From: Lachnospiraceae bacterium
GTDB taxonomy: Bacteria; Bacillota; Clostridia; Lachnospirales; Lachnospiraceae
Length of the DNA: 64,000 nt
Direction of reading: 5' to 3'
Assembly: GCA_011959285.1 (NCBI GenBank)
Contig: BLLW01000012.1
Span: 1-64,000 of the forward strand
A program made the translations under genes and the position numbers. The notes under the pieces were generated by a model. That model was not told the DNA's origin. It did no database searches and saw only the letters and a program-made list of their open reading frames with translations. Positions 17,396 to 25,899 of the stretch are shown piece after piece (within the stretch, counting starts at the first letter, position 1; each line of letters begins with the position of its first letter).

Positions 17396-19630
17396 CTATA
17401 GCCATGACGGTCTGCCGCACAGGACAATCTTCCCCACAGAGTAAACCGGGCGGAACACCACACAGCCCTTTGAGGAAGATGCGTCCACCAGATATCCGTT
17501 CCCGGCGTAGACCGCCACATGGGAAATATTCTGATACCTTCCATTCCTTGTAAAGCTGTAGAAAATCAAATCTCCCGGCCGGATATCCTCATAAGCGACT
17601 TCGCATCCTTTATCGGACAGGAGCTTTCCCTGTGAGGCGGCGGTATTCGAGCCATGATAAGATAAATTTATCCCTGCTTCTTTATAAGAGTAAAAGGTGA
17701 GGGAACTGCAATCGTAATATTCGCCGCTGTCACGTTTTGCCTGACTGTATGGCTTCCCAAGCCTTACAAGGGCATTCTTAACTGCCTGTGAACCGACATC
17801 ACCGCCAAGATTAAGCCTCCCCGCTTCCTCCGGCGTCAGGCTCCCTGCACCGGGGCTTCCATAGCCGCCCCTGAGCCCTTCTATGTTTTCCAGCACTTCC
17901 GGCGACATCAAAAACCGTAAGATTTCTATTTCATCCTCTGTAAATATGCCTGTCCTTACGATATCCTCACTGGTAAGGAGGGTAATGCGGACTTCCTTTA
18001 TCTTTACCTCCACTTCCTCTGTCTTTATGGTGACATTCCCCCAGAAATCCTCTTCCTCATAGGGCTGTTCCCTGATCTCTGTACGGTAATCGATTGTCAG
18101 GGATGTCATTTCATCAAAGGTATCTTTCAAAAGCCTCCTGTTCTTTTCCGTCATCACCGTTGCGGTATCGCCAAAGCCATGCCTTACCATGTAGACCATG
18201 AGGATATCCGCCATGTTGTCCGGCTTGCTGTCTCCCTCATAGTCCTCATAAATCAGTTCCGTTTCATCCCCGCTGCCGGAATCGGCAAGCTCTTCCTGCA
18301 CCTTCTCCCTGAATTCTTCCGTATATTCCGAAAGCACCTCCACCGCTCCCGGCTCTTCTGACAGTTTCGGGAGCAGAATGGAGAAGGGGGAATTAAAAAG
18401 CAGGGTAATGGCGGCTGCCATGACAAACACAGGGACCAGCGCCGGGAGCAGGGATGCCCCTATGGAAAGGAGTTTCCCTGCCGCAACCGCTTTTACTCTG
18501 CCTGTCAGCAGATCCTTTGCCACCTGTAACAGACTGTCCTTCTGTTCTTCCTGTGAAAACTTATCCGCGGCATAGGAGAGCAGCCGGAAAGCGGCTGCCC
18601 TGTTTTTCCTGCTTCTGCCATTCGGTTTATGGCTGTTATCCTTTTTCGTATTTTTACCCTTCTTACTGTCTTTCTCACTGCTCTTTCCGCGTCTCCCATC
18701 TGCCCCGTCCGCTCCTTTCCTTCCGGGGATTTCCCCGCCGCGCTGGCGGATGGAATCAGAGGCATTCCTTATGCGGAGATGGCTGGCACTGCCGGGAGAA
18801 GAACCTGCCTTTGGCAAAATGCTCTCTCCCGCTGTATTCTGCATTACCGGAAGCTGCACGCCTTCTTCCAGATATGCTTTCTGCATTCTTTCTGCTCCTG
18901 CACCTTTTCCTGTCTCTTTTCTTCCCGTATCTGATTTCTCCTGTACTTCATTGCCCTTTTGGTGCTGCTTCCGGGATTTTAAATACTTCCCTCTCCTGTA
19001 GCCGGATATCCGGTTTTCTCTTTTTTCCGGGAAAGGCTGTGCATACACGCTGGCAGGAAGCGTATTTTTTTTATCTCTGGCAGAAGATTTTTCCGGCATC
19101 CTTTTCAAATGGTCTTTCACACTGAAAATGCCTTTCCTGCTGAAACCGGGTGCTGTATCTGCTTTCCTGTGCAGGACGGTTTCTTTCGTCTTTATGATAG
19201 TTTCATGATAAGAGGAAGGTCTCTGCGTCTCCTGACGAAACGGGCTTTCCTCTGCTGTTGGAAGCTTCCTGTCAAAAACCGGCTCCTGCCGGTAAGCCTG
19301 CGGCTGTTCTTTTACATGGAGAATCCCTGATGCTGCAAGGCTTCTGCTTCCACTGACGCTGTTCTTCCCCTGCTCCTGCTGGTACAAATCCCCTGTACCG
19401 CCTGCATAAGCCTCTCCCCTGCCACTATCAGAATCGCATGATCTCTGTATCTGTGCCGCCTGCCTCCCTGCTCCCCCGCCGGGAAGCTCTTTCTGACGAA
19501 GCATATCCTGCTTTTCCTTTGTAGAAAAACCTGCGGCATTTTCCGTAGATTTCTTCTTCCCTGCATAGCGGATCTGGCGTTCCCCTTTCTTTCTGACAGT
19601 GAAATTCTTATCTGTCCTTTTTATCCTCAT
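17396..19630 (-). CDS. Conjugation-associated NlpC/P60 peptidoglycan hydrolase (CD1108-like)
   Basis: A 744-aa protein. Residues 1-345 are basic, low-complexity and probably cytoplasmic. A transmembrane helix follows (LLPALVPVFVMAAAITLLF) and then an extracytoplasmic region. The C-terminal NlpC/P60 domain has catalytic Cys in YYDCSSLTFYS and His in ISHVAVYAGNG. This is the VirB1-like wall-opening component of Gram-positive type IV secretion systems. The layout matches the CD1108 family of clostridial conjugative transposons. It overlaps the upstream gene by ATGA. Confidence 0.85.
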   Translation of the reverse strand: MRIKRTDKNFTVRKKGERQIRYAGKKKSTENAAGFSTKEKQDMLRQKELPGGGAGRQAAQIQRSCDSDSGRGEAYAGGTGDLYQQEQGKNSVSGSRSLAASGILHVKEQPQAYRQEPVFDRKLPTAEESPFRQETQRPSSYHETIIKTKETVLHRKADTAPGFSRKGIFSVKDHLKRMPEKSSARDKKNTLPASVYAQPFPEKRENRISGYRRGKYLKSRKQHQKGNEVQEKSDTGRKETGKGAGAERMQKAYLEEGVQLPVMQNTAGESILPKAGSSPGSASHLRIRNASDSIRQRGGEIPGRKGADGADGRRGKSSEKDSKKGKNTKKDNSHKPNGRSRKNRAAAFRLLSYAADKFSQEEQKDSLLQVAKDLLTGRVKAVAAGKLLSIGASLLPALVPVFVMAAAITLLFNSPFSILLPKLSEEPGAVEVLSEYTEEFREKVQEELADSGSGDETELIYEDYEGDSKPDNMADILMVYMVRHGFGDTATVMTEKNRRLLKDTFDEMTSLTIDYRTEIREQPYEEEDFWGNVTIKTEEVEVKIKEVRITLLTSEDIVRTGIFTEDEIEILRFLMSPEVLENIEGLRGGYGSPGAGSLTPEEAGRLNLGGDVGSQAVKNALVRLGKPYSQAKRDSGEYYDCSSLTFYSYKEAGINLSYHGSNTAASQGKLLSDKGCEVAYEDIRPGDLIFYSFTRNGRYQNISHVAVYAGNGYLVDASSSKGCVVFRPVYSVGKIVLCGRPSWL

Positions 19631-20262
19631 AAGCTCCCCTGCCTATTCTCCCCATACCACTTCGCCATGAATGCGCTGCGGTCAGGGAATGGCGGAAGGG
19701 GCGTTCCTGCCGGGCAGGCATTTAGGATATCCCTGCCGGTCCGCACATAAGAGAGGACTTCACTGTAATACGCTGTGTTGGCAAGGGTATACCCATCCTG
19801 CGTTTTCCGGCTGATTTCTTCCTCACCCGCTGATCCCTGCCGCTTCTGACCTGCAAAGGATAACTCTCTTCTGGCAAGGGCTTCCAGACCGCATAACGCC
19901 GAATGGAATTTCAGGTAATCGCAAAGCCACGGATGCCCGGCTCTCCGGTCGCCGCTTTTTACCGCATCTTCAAGGAGCGCAAGGAACGGGGCGGACTTTT
20001 TTACCACAGGCAGGATTCCAAAAGACACCTTTGCTTCCCCTTCCCTGAAAAAATCCACACGGTATAATACTTCTTTTCCTGCAAGCTGCTTCTCCTCCGG
20101 CTGGATATCCGCCAATGGCAAAGGCAGCACCTTTAAAAGCACTGCCCTGTCCTTTTCCTTATATACAAATGTAATGAGGGGGATTCCTTTCTTCCGCTCC
20201 TGTCCGGTGGTACGCACATCCATTAAAAATTCCATAAGGGCTTTCTCAATGTCCTTCTTCAT
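19627..20262 (-). CDS. Hypothetical transfer-operon protein
   Basis: A 211-aa soluble protein between virB4 and the NlpC/P60 gene. It has a mixed alpha/beta N-terminus (KGIPLITFVYKEKDRAVLLKVLPLPLADIQ) and a helical C-terminus. I do not recognise the family. The start at 20262 has GGAGG upstream and lies inside the virB4 end (17-base overlap). This tight coupling indicates a role in the transfer machine. Confidence 0.65.
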   Translation of the reverse strand: MKKDIEKALMEFLMDVRTTGQERKKGIPLITFVYKEKDRAVLLKVLPLPLADIQPEEKQLAGKEVLYRVDFFREGEAKVSFGILPVVKKSAPFLALLEDAVKSGDRRAGHPWLCDYLKFHSALCGLEALARRELSFAGQKRQGSAGEEEISRKTQDGYTLANTAYYSEVLSYVRTGRDILNACPAGTPLPPFPDRSAFMAKWYGENRQGSL

Positions 20263-22651
20263 GGGCAGCCTCCTTTCCCTCAAAAGGGTTGGTGGAAAAC
20301 AGCTTATAGATGGGGCTGTCCTTATCCACCGTGATATCCATAGGCACAACCATGTTCCCGTGCTTCAAGATGCCCGTTCCGCTCTGCGCCCCGCGGACAA
20401 ACTTTAGCTGTTCCGGACTGATGCCTATTACCTCCGATAACTTTTCCAAATCCGTGGGAGCCTGCCTAAGGAGCGCCACAAACTCCGAGTTGGCAAGCAT
20501 GGTGGTGGCGGTATAGTTCTGCAGCATGTCAAGCACGTTCTGGGTGATGCCGCTGCACAGCCCGCCTAATTTCCGCACCTTCTTCCATAAGGAAAACAGG
20601 TATTTTGCAGAATACTCTTTATCTAAAAGCACATGGAATTCATCAATAAACAGCCATGTAGCCCTGCCCCGCTTTGCGTTCTCCATGATCCGGCTGCCGA
20701 TATTCTCCATCATGACCAGCATGGAGATGGCAGATAATTCCTTCCCCATATCCCGGATGCCATAGACCAGAAAGCGGCTGTCAATATCCACATTGGTTTC
20801 ATGGGCAAAGATATTTAATGAGCCGCCGATAAACAATTCCAGCGAAAGGGCAAGCTCCTTCGCCTCCATCTCCGGCTGTGCCACAAGGATGCCATAATAA
20901 TCATGCAGGGTTTTCTGCTTCCACAGGGTATGCGTCCTTTCCCCTTCCTGCCTGCCCCTGTTCCTCATGCATTCCTCTTTGACCTCCTGATAGAGCAGGC
21001 GCACACAGCGGTCTATGATGGATTTCTGCCGGGAATTAAGCGCCTCGCCCATGCACTGCTCACAGATGCCCAGCATAAACTCCCCCTTCTCCGCAATGAT
21101 TCCCTGAATGTCAGACACATCTTCCGGCAGCGCCATAGGGTTGATATGGTTCCCGGTATAAGTGGAAAGCACCACCACCTGACCGCCGAACCGCTCCGCT
21201 ATGCCAAAGTATTCATGCTGGGGATCGATCACAATGATGTCATCATCCGTATTTAAAAACACATTTCCCATCTCCATCTTTGCAAAGAAGGACTTCCCTG
21301 ATCCGGGCACGCCGAAGATAAACCCGTTGCCATTTACCAGCCTTTTCCGGTTGCCAAATAAGATGTTCCGGCTGACCTGATTGACACCATAGTAAGTGCC
21401 GCCCTTCCCCGGAAGGTAAAGTTCCTGCACGTTAAAGGGCATGAGCACCGCAAGGGATTGTGTCATTAAGGTACGCATGGTCTCCACCTGACGCACCCCG
21501 ATGGGCAGGGCTGTATTTAACGCTTCCCGCTGTTTTAAATAATGCGCCTCTATCTGGCAGGAATTCCGTTTGCCGATTGTGACTAAGGTTTCCTCTATGG
21601 CTTCCAGTTCTTCCTTTGTATCTGCCTTAATAATGATAGTCACCGCCACATAAAAGAGCCGCTGGTCATTCTCCCTCACATCATCCATGATCTCTTCAAT
21701 CTGCTGTTTCTCCGTCCGTTTGCTGTAGGAAATGTCGGAAGAGAAATCGTTGTTTTTATTCCGCACCCTCTGCTGGCGGATGATGTCGCTCTCAATACCC
21801 ATATACTTTTTCTGCAGAGTGCTGGTGGTCACGTCCTTTGGGATAGGCGCTACGTCAATGCTGATAATGGTGTGCGCCGGAACCGTGGCAAGCTCCGTCA
21901 AAAACCTGTCCGATAAGGAACTTGGGTATTTCTTGATAAAAAGTGCCTTTGCAAACCGCTTTTCGTCCTGCATATAAGTTGGGTAAAACTTTAACATGCT
22001 GTTGCAGATATCATCTTTATAATCTCTGCCTATCCTTACCGCCTCTTCAAAATCGAAGGAGAAATATTCCTCCTCCCCCATACGGTAAAAGTCATGGAGA
22101 ACCCGGAGACGCTCCACACCGTTTAAGGCGGCAAGGCTGCTGCCTAATTCCCCAAAGCCTTTCTGCAGTACCGCTTCAAGGCTGGCAAAAGCCGCCTTTG
22201 CTTCCTCGTAATTCTTCCTGATGATGGAGACGGTAAGGTAACGCTCCTGCTCTATGCCCTGTTTCCCTTCCACGATTTTCTTCTCCATGATCTGGTTGTA
22301 ACAGTCACGCTCCCTGTCATTCCCGTCGCCCTTTTTCTGGAATAAGACCTTCTCCCGGAGGGCTTTCATGTTCCGGTTCTTGTTGTTGATGGTCACTTTA
22401 AATTCCACATCCATTGCGTTTAAGAACCTGCAGTAGCTTTCAAATATCCCCACCTGCTCCCTCTCGCTGGTGGTGTTATAGTTCACATCCGAAAACAGGT
22501 AGCTCTTACTGTAACGGTTGCCCGCCACTTCAAAGATGCCATCCGGCGCAATCTTAAGAAGCTCTATGCACTCCTGCACGCTTTTCGGCGTTTTGTATAA
22601 AGGCTCCCCCGCCTTTTTATAGATAGAAAATTTATCCTGAAATAACTTCAA
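20246..22651 (-). CDS. virB4: VirB4-like conjugation ATPase
   Basis: An 801-aa ATPase that energises the mating channel. The N-terminal VirB4 domain is followed by the motor domain with Walker A GVPGSGKSFFAKM (about residue 450), Walker B WLFIDEFHVLL (about 650) and the downstream GGLCSGITQNVLDML motif. I chose TTG at 22651 (MKLFQDKFSIYKK) because AAGGAG lies eight bases upstream; the longer ATG start adds 22 untypical residues. The 260 bases between it and fic contain no gene. Confidence 0.93.
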   Translation of the reverse strand: MKLFQDKFSIYKKAGEPLYKTPKSVQECIELLKIAPDGIFEVAGNRYSKSYLFSDVNYNTTSEREQVGIFESYCRFLNAMDVEFKVTINNKNRNMKALREKVLFQKKGDGNDRERDCYNQIMEKKIVEGKQGIEQERYLTVSIIRKNYEEAKAAFASLEAVLQKGFGELGSSLAALNGVERLRVLHDFYRMGEEEYFSFDFEEAVRIGRDYKDDICNSMLKFYPTYMQDEKRFAKALFIKKYPSSLSDRFLTELATVPAHTIISIDVAPIPKDVTTSTLQKKYMGIESDIIRQQRVRNKNNDFSSDISYSKRTEKQQIEEIMDDVRENDQRLFYVAVTIIIKADTKEELEAIEETLVTIGKRNSCQIEAHYLKQREALNTALPIGVRQVETMRTLMTQSLAVLMPFNVQELYLPGKGGTYYGVNQVSRNILFGNRKRLVNGNGFIFGVPGSGKSFFAKMEMGNVFLNTDDDIIVIDPQHEYFGIAERFGGQVVVLSTYTGNHINPMALPEDVSDIQGIIAEKGEFMLGICEQCMGEALNSRQKSIIDRCVRLLYQEVKEECMRNRGRQEGERTHTLWKQKTLHDYYGILVAQPEMEAKELALSLELFIGGSLNIFAHETNVDIDSRFLVYGIRDMGKELSAISMLVMMENIGSRIMENAKRGRATWLFIDEFHVLLDKEYSAKYLFSLWKKVRKLGGLCSGITQNVLDMLQNYTATTMLANSEFVALLRQAPTDLEKLSEVIGISPEQLKFVRGAQSGTGILKHGNMVVPMDITVDKDSPIYKLFSTNPFEGKEAAHEEGH

Positions 22652-22914
22652 TCTGTCTGCTCCTTCCTTTTGTGCCGGAAGGGGATGGGGAACTGCTTTT
22701 ATAAAACAACTCCCCATCTATGCAGAAAATCCCGGCAAGGGGGCTTTCCGCACTCCCTTCCGGGTTTGATGGTTGATTGTTCCTATTTTAATTTCTTTGA
22801 AATATTTATGCCTTTGTACTTTTCTTTCTCAATGGTGTGTCAGGGCTGGTTTTCTGCATGAAAAAACACACCTAAAAGCTTGATTTTAAGTGCGTTCCCA
22901 ATTCCTGTATTTCA

Positions 22915-23715
22915 TCATCTTTCCCGCTCCGGTTCTTCCCTTTCTTTACGTTTCAGTAACTGCCTGATTTCTCCGGCACTGTACTTCCGGCACTGCCACC
23001 GTTCCCGAAAAATAACTTTCCGTACCTGTTCCTTCCCAGCCGGGTATCCTGCTTCCATGATCCTGCGGACTGCGTCCTCTTCCAGCTCTTTCCCCCGCTC
23101 CAGCGCATCCTCAACAATGCGGTAAAGGTATTCGGGCTTTCGCCTGTCGCCAAGGTCTGAAAAAACAGCGCTTGCTGCCACCAGTGCATCCCTCATGTAT
23201 TCCGCATTGTCCTTGAAAAGTTCACTGTCAATATATATGCCTCTTTCTTCTATAAACATAGCACAGAAAGTAACGATTGTCCTTGTGTTCCCTTCGCGGA
23301 AGGGATGCGATTTCCAGAGTTTCGCCATACAGTCTGAAAAGTTCCTGACCGTTTCATCAAAGGATGCCTTTTCCCATCCGTAAAGATTCATATCCTTAAG
23401 GACTGCTTTTGCATCCCTCTCTATGTCAAAAACATCCGAATACTCTATGGAAATACCGTTAAGGACTGTCTCTATCTTTTCAATATTCATGATGCGGGGC
23501 TTTCCTGCCCATTCGTAGATATCCTGAAAAATCCGGTAATGCATACGGCACAGGGCAGAGAAATCAAATACTCCTGTCATCCTGTCGTCTTCCGCTATCT
23601 CCGAAAGCCTGAACGTCACATAATCGCCTTCCGCTTCCTGAAGCTTTTTACTATCCCTGATCCCCAAAAGATTTTTTAAAACCTCCGTATCCGGGTAAAG
23701 GTATGGATCACGCAT
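22915..23715 (-). CDS. fic: Fic-domain protein (AMPylase-type toxin)
   Basis: A 266-aa protein with the Fic core and catalytic motif HPFREGNTR at residues 137-145 (HPFx(D/E)GNxR). This is complete, so nucleotidyl transfer onto target proteins is expected. An N-terminal helical lead-in (HYRIFQDIYEWAG) is typical of the family, and the C-terminal tail is charged. It has no autoinhibitory N-terminal helix of its own; the 56-aa VbhA-like protein encoded just upstream would supply it in trans. The pair sits between prgI and virB4, an unusual place, and may be addiction cargo or a conjugation-linked effector. Confidence 0.9.
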   Translation of the reverse strand: MRDPYLYPDTEVLKNLLGIRDSKKLQEAEGDYVTFRLSEIAEDDRMTGVFDFSALCRMHYRIFQDIYEWAGKPRIMNIEKIETVLNGISIEYSDVFDIERDAKAVLKDMNLYGWEKASFDETVRNFSDCMAKLWKSHPFREGNTRTIVTFCAMFIEERGIYIDSELFKDNAEYMRDALVAASAVFSDLGDRRKPEYLYRIVEDALERGKELEEDAVRRIMEAGYPAGKEQVRKVIFRERWQCRKYSAGEIRQLLKRKEREEPERER

Positions 23716-23722
23716 ACCTGCC

Positions 23723-23893
23723 TCACTCCTTCATCTTATACCGTCTGTCAAGCGCCTCTTTGATTCCTTCCATTGTAATCTCACCGCGCTTTTCCTTCTC
23801 TATCAGTTCCCTCATTTCCGGCGTAGGCTCAAGACCGTCAACCTTTATCATCCCAATCGCATAGTCCCATTTTTTATCCCTGCTTACCAGCAT
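23723..23893 (-). CDS. VbhA-like antitoxin of the Fic toxin
   Basis: A 56-aa ORF, ATG 23893 to TGA 23723-23725, seven bases before fic. It resembles VbhA-family antitoxins in overall helix layout (KKWDYAIGMIKVDGLEPTPEMRELIEK..RGEIT...). VbhA carries an inhibitory (S/T)xxxE(G/N) helix whose Glu contacts the Fic ATP-binding arginine. Here the equivalent position reads MIKVDG, with Met for Ser and Asp for Glu. AAAGGAGCGG lies upstream. Confidence 0.8.
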   Translation of the reverse strand: MLVSRDKKWDYAIGMIKVDGLEPTPEMRELIEKEKRGEITMEGIKEALDRRYKMKE

Positions 23894-23958
23894 ATAAAAC
23901 CGCTCCTTTCCTTACATTGGTTATAGTATAGCACAAATGGGGAAAAATAGCCATAAAA

Positions 23959-24429
23959 TCAGTAAATCTGTTCCTTTTTACCCCTGCCTTTTCTGTTCGT
24001 TTTCCGTATGCATTTCTTTATTATTTCATTTATCCTGCATCTGTTTTTCTGCTTCCGCTCCTCTTTCGCTTTCCTCACTGCCGCTCTCTTTAGTGCCTCT
24101 TCCTTTGCATGGATTTCCGCCCGCATCTCCCTGTAGCCGCCGGATTGGAATACCAGCGCCTTATTTCCGAAAATGCTCTTCATATACCGGGTGAACACCT
24201 CCCTGAACCCCATGCCATTGTAGGAATAAAAACCACACAGGGCAATGGGTGCAACAATGGGAACTGTCACATAGCAGCTAAAGGTCAGCCCAATCTTCCC
24301 ATACAGTAAAAATACAATCAGGCATCCGCTTAAAAGGGCAAGGATGGAATACACAAGCTGCTTTGCACTGAGCCCCATTGCCACGCTCTCCTGATATTTT
24401 TCTATATCCTTGTTTATCTCAATAATCAA
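23959..24429 (-). CDS. prgI: PrgI family conjugation protein
   Basis: A 156-aa membrane protein. After the PrgI signature start (IIEINKDIEKYQESVAMGLSAKQLVYS) come two transmembrane helices and a basic C-terminal tail (RKAKEERKQKNRC...). PrgI-type proteins are VirB3-like partners of VirB4 in Gram-positive systems. The TTG at 24429, with AAGGAG six bases upstream, gives the family-typical N-terminus; the longer ATG version adds 35 unlikely residues. It lies between the TrbL-like gene and the antitoxin/fic pair. Confidence 0.88.
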   Translation of the reverse strand: MIIEINKDIEKYQESVAMGLSAKQLVYSILALLSGCLIVFLLYGKIGLTFSCYVTVPIVAPIALCGFYSYNGMGFREVFTRYMKSIFGNKALVFQSGGYREMRAEIHAKEEALKRAAVRKAKEERKQKNRCRINEIIKKCIRKTNRKGRGKKEQIY

Positions 24430-24550
24430 TCTTCTCTCCTTCCTGCGGGATGCGGCTGGTTTTAAAAGATTTACCGCTTCCCGGTCTTTTTGTTTTCCTG
24501 TTTCATTTATAGCAGGAGCATCATGCCCTGCCATATTTCCTGCTTTCCAA

Positions 24551-25393
24551 TTACAATCCCAGCGCCCTGCCTGTCAGCGACTGCGCCCCCTTACATGCCC
24601 CTACCGTTAAGGCTATGGTAAAAGTGATTTCACAAAGATAAATCAGCACCTGCGCCCAATCCACATAACCTCCCGTGAAGGACGGAAGCCCTGCGCTGAT
24701 AAATGCGTTGCAGATAAGGATTGCCAGCGCCATAGTGACTGCTTCCATCACAACAGACAGAAAATACTTAAAATACCTGACACAGGTAACGCTCACCGTC
24801 CGGTTGCCTGCAAGGGTGGAAAAAGCGACTGCCGCCAATGGTACAATCACCATGATTTTCAGGAACCGGAAATATACGGTGTAGATGATAAAAAAACCGC
24901 ATATCAGTATGATAAGGGAAAGTATTACTGACAGGATCAGGAACACAAGGCTGGTTGCAAAGCCCAGATTCTCTATGACCTCCGCTTCCTCTGCCCCGAT
25001 CTGCGCCTGTGCCATATCCGTATTCCCAAGGTGGCTCACCATAGCCCCGATACTGCTAAAAAACGCTTTCAGAATCGTCAGGTTGTTCGCCACAAGCCAC
25101 TGTGCTATCCCAAGGCGTATCAGCATACGAAGCATTGCTTCCAGACGGAACTCACTTTTGATATCCACGCTCTCCGCACAAAACCCGACCACAAAAAACA
25201 GCACCACAAGCCCGCTCCCCACGCCTACGAACAGGGGCTGCAGGCTTTCCACCACTGCCCAAGGACCGCCGCCCTTAAAGGAAACCGGCGACTGCCCAAG
25301 CAGGGAGAACACAAGGTTTATCTGGTTATTCCAGAACCCAAGCACGGTTTCCAGCAGGGCAAGGATGTTATCGCCAAGCTTAAAAACTTCCAT
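24551..25393 (-). CDS. TrbL/VirB6-like membrane protein
   Basis: A 280-aa polytopic membrane protein with about six hydrophobic segments. After an amphipathic N-terminus these include LVVLFFVVGFCAESVDI, a long central pair around LVFLILSVILSLIILICGFFIIYTVYF, and SVVMEAVTMALAILICNAF. This matches the channel component of Gram-positive type IV secretion (VirB6/TrbL-like). GGGGGAAAAGATT precedes the ATG. It is followed by prgI and preceded by the pilin-like gene, the usual order. Confidence 0.83.
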   Translation of the reverse strand: MEVFKLGDNILALLETVLGFWNNQINLVFSLLGQSPVSFKGGGPWAVVESLQPLFVGVGSGLVVLFFVVGFCAESVDIKSEFRLEAMLRMLIRLGIAQWLVANNLTILKAFFSSIGAMVSHLGNTDMAQAQIGAEEAEVIENLGFATSLVFLILSVILSLIILICGFFIIYTVYFRFLKIMVIVPLAAVAFSTLAGNRTVSVTCVRYFKYFLSVVMEAVTMALAILICNAFISAGLPSFTGGYVDWAQVLIYLCEITFTIALTVGACKGAQSLTGRALGL

Positions 25394-25407
25394 AATCTTT
25401 TCCCCCT

Positions 25408-25752
25408 TTAGAATCCGAGGAAGGTCATCACTGCGGAAATGCCTGCCATGATAAGCCCTGCCACGATCCCCTTAAGGGCGGAATTCATGGAAGAGGAATC
25501 CTGCTGCTGGTACGCCTGTGCAAACTCCATCACGTTCTTTGCAAGGATGATCACGCCCACTGCGCCGATAATGGCAAGCACCAGCGTCTTTAAGTTGTTG
25601 ATAGGGTTAAGGACTTCCGATACCCCGGAGGCATGGACGGGCAGGGCATACATGGATGCGCCGGCAGCGATCCCTGCCACAGCGGGCACAATCTTCCTTT
25701 TTAACCTGCTTTTCCTGCTGAATGTAGTCACTGTCATAATTTTTCTTTTCAT
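25408..25752 (-). CDS. Pilin-like/Maff2-type small membrane protein
   Basis: A 114-aa protein with a basic N-terminus, a signal-like hydrophobic stretch ending in ALPVHASG, and two transmembrane helices (TLVLAIIGAVGVIILAKNVM and IVAGLIMAGISAVMTFLGF). This size and topology match VirB2-like pilins or the Maff2 family of Firmicute ICEs. The start is ATG 25752; a longer frame to 25851 is unlikely. It lies between the coupling protein gene and the TrbL-like gene. Confidence 0.75.
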   Translation of the reverse strand: MKRKIMTVTTFSRKSRLKRKIVPAVAGIAAGASMYALPVHASGVSEVLNPINNLKTLVLAIIGAVGVIILAKNVMEFAQAYQQQDSSSMNSALKGIVAGLIMAGISAVMTFLGF

Positions 25753-25899
25753 AATGATTGAATCCTTTCTTTTCAAAAAAATCTGGTTAATGGCTGCTAT
25801 GTTTCCATGTTCATCATGGGCTGGCTGAATTTTAATTGCTTTTGTTTCCACTGTTTCTTTGGGCTGGTTTTCCTTTTATTCTGAAAATAGAATCATTTC

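Noticed and set aside
24429..24534. Longer N-terminus for the PrgI protein
   Set aside because: The added 35 residues are unlike the family, and TTG 24429 has a much better ribosome binding site.
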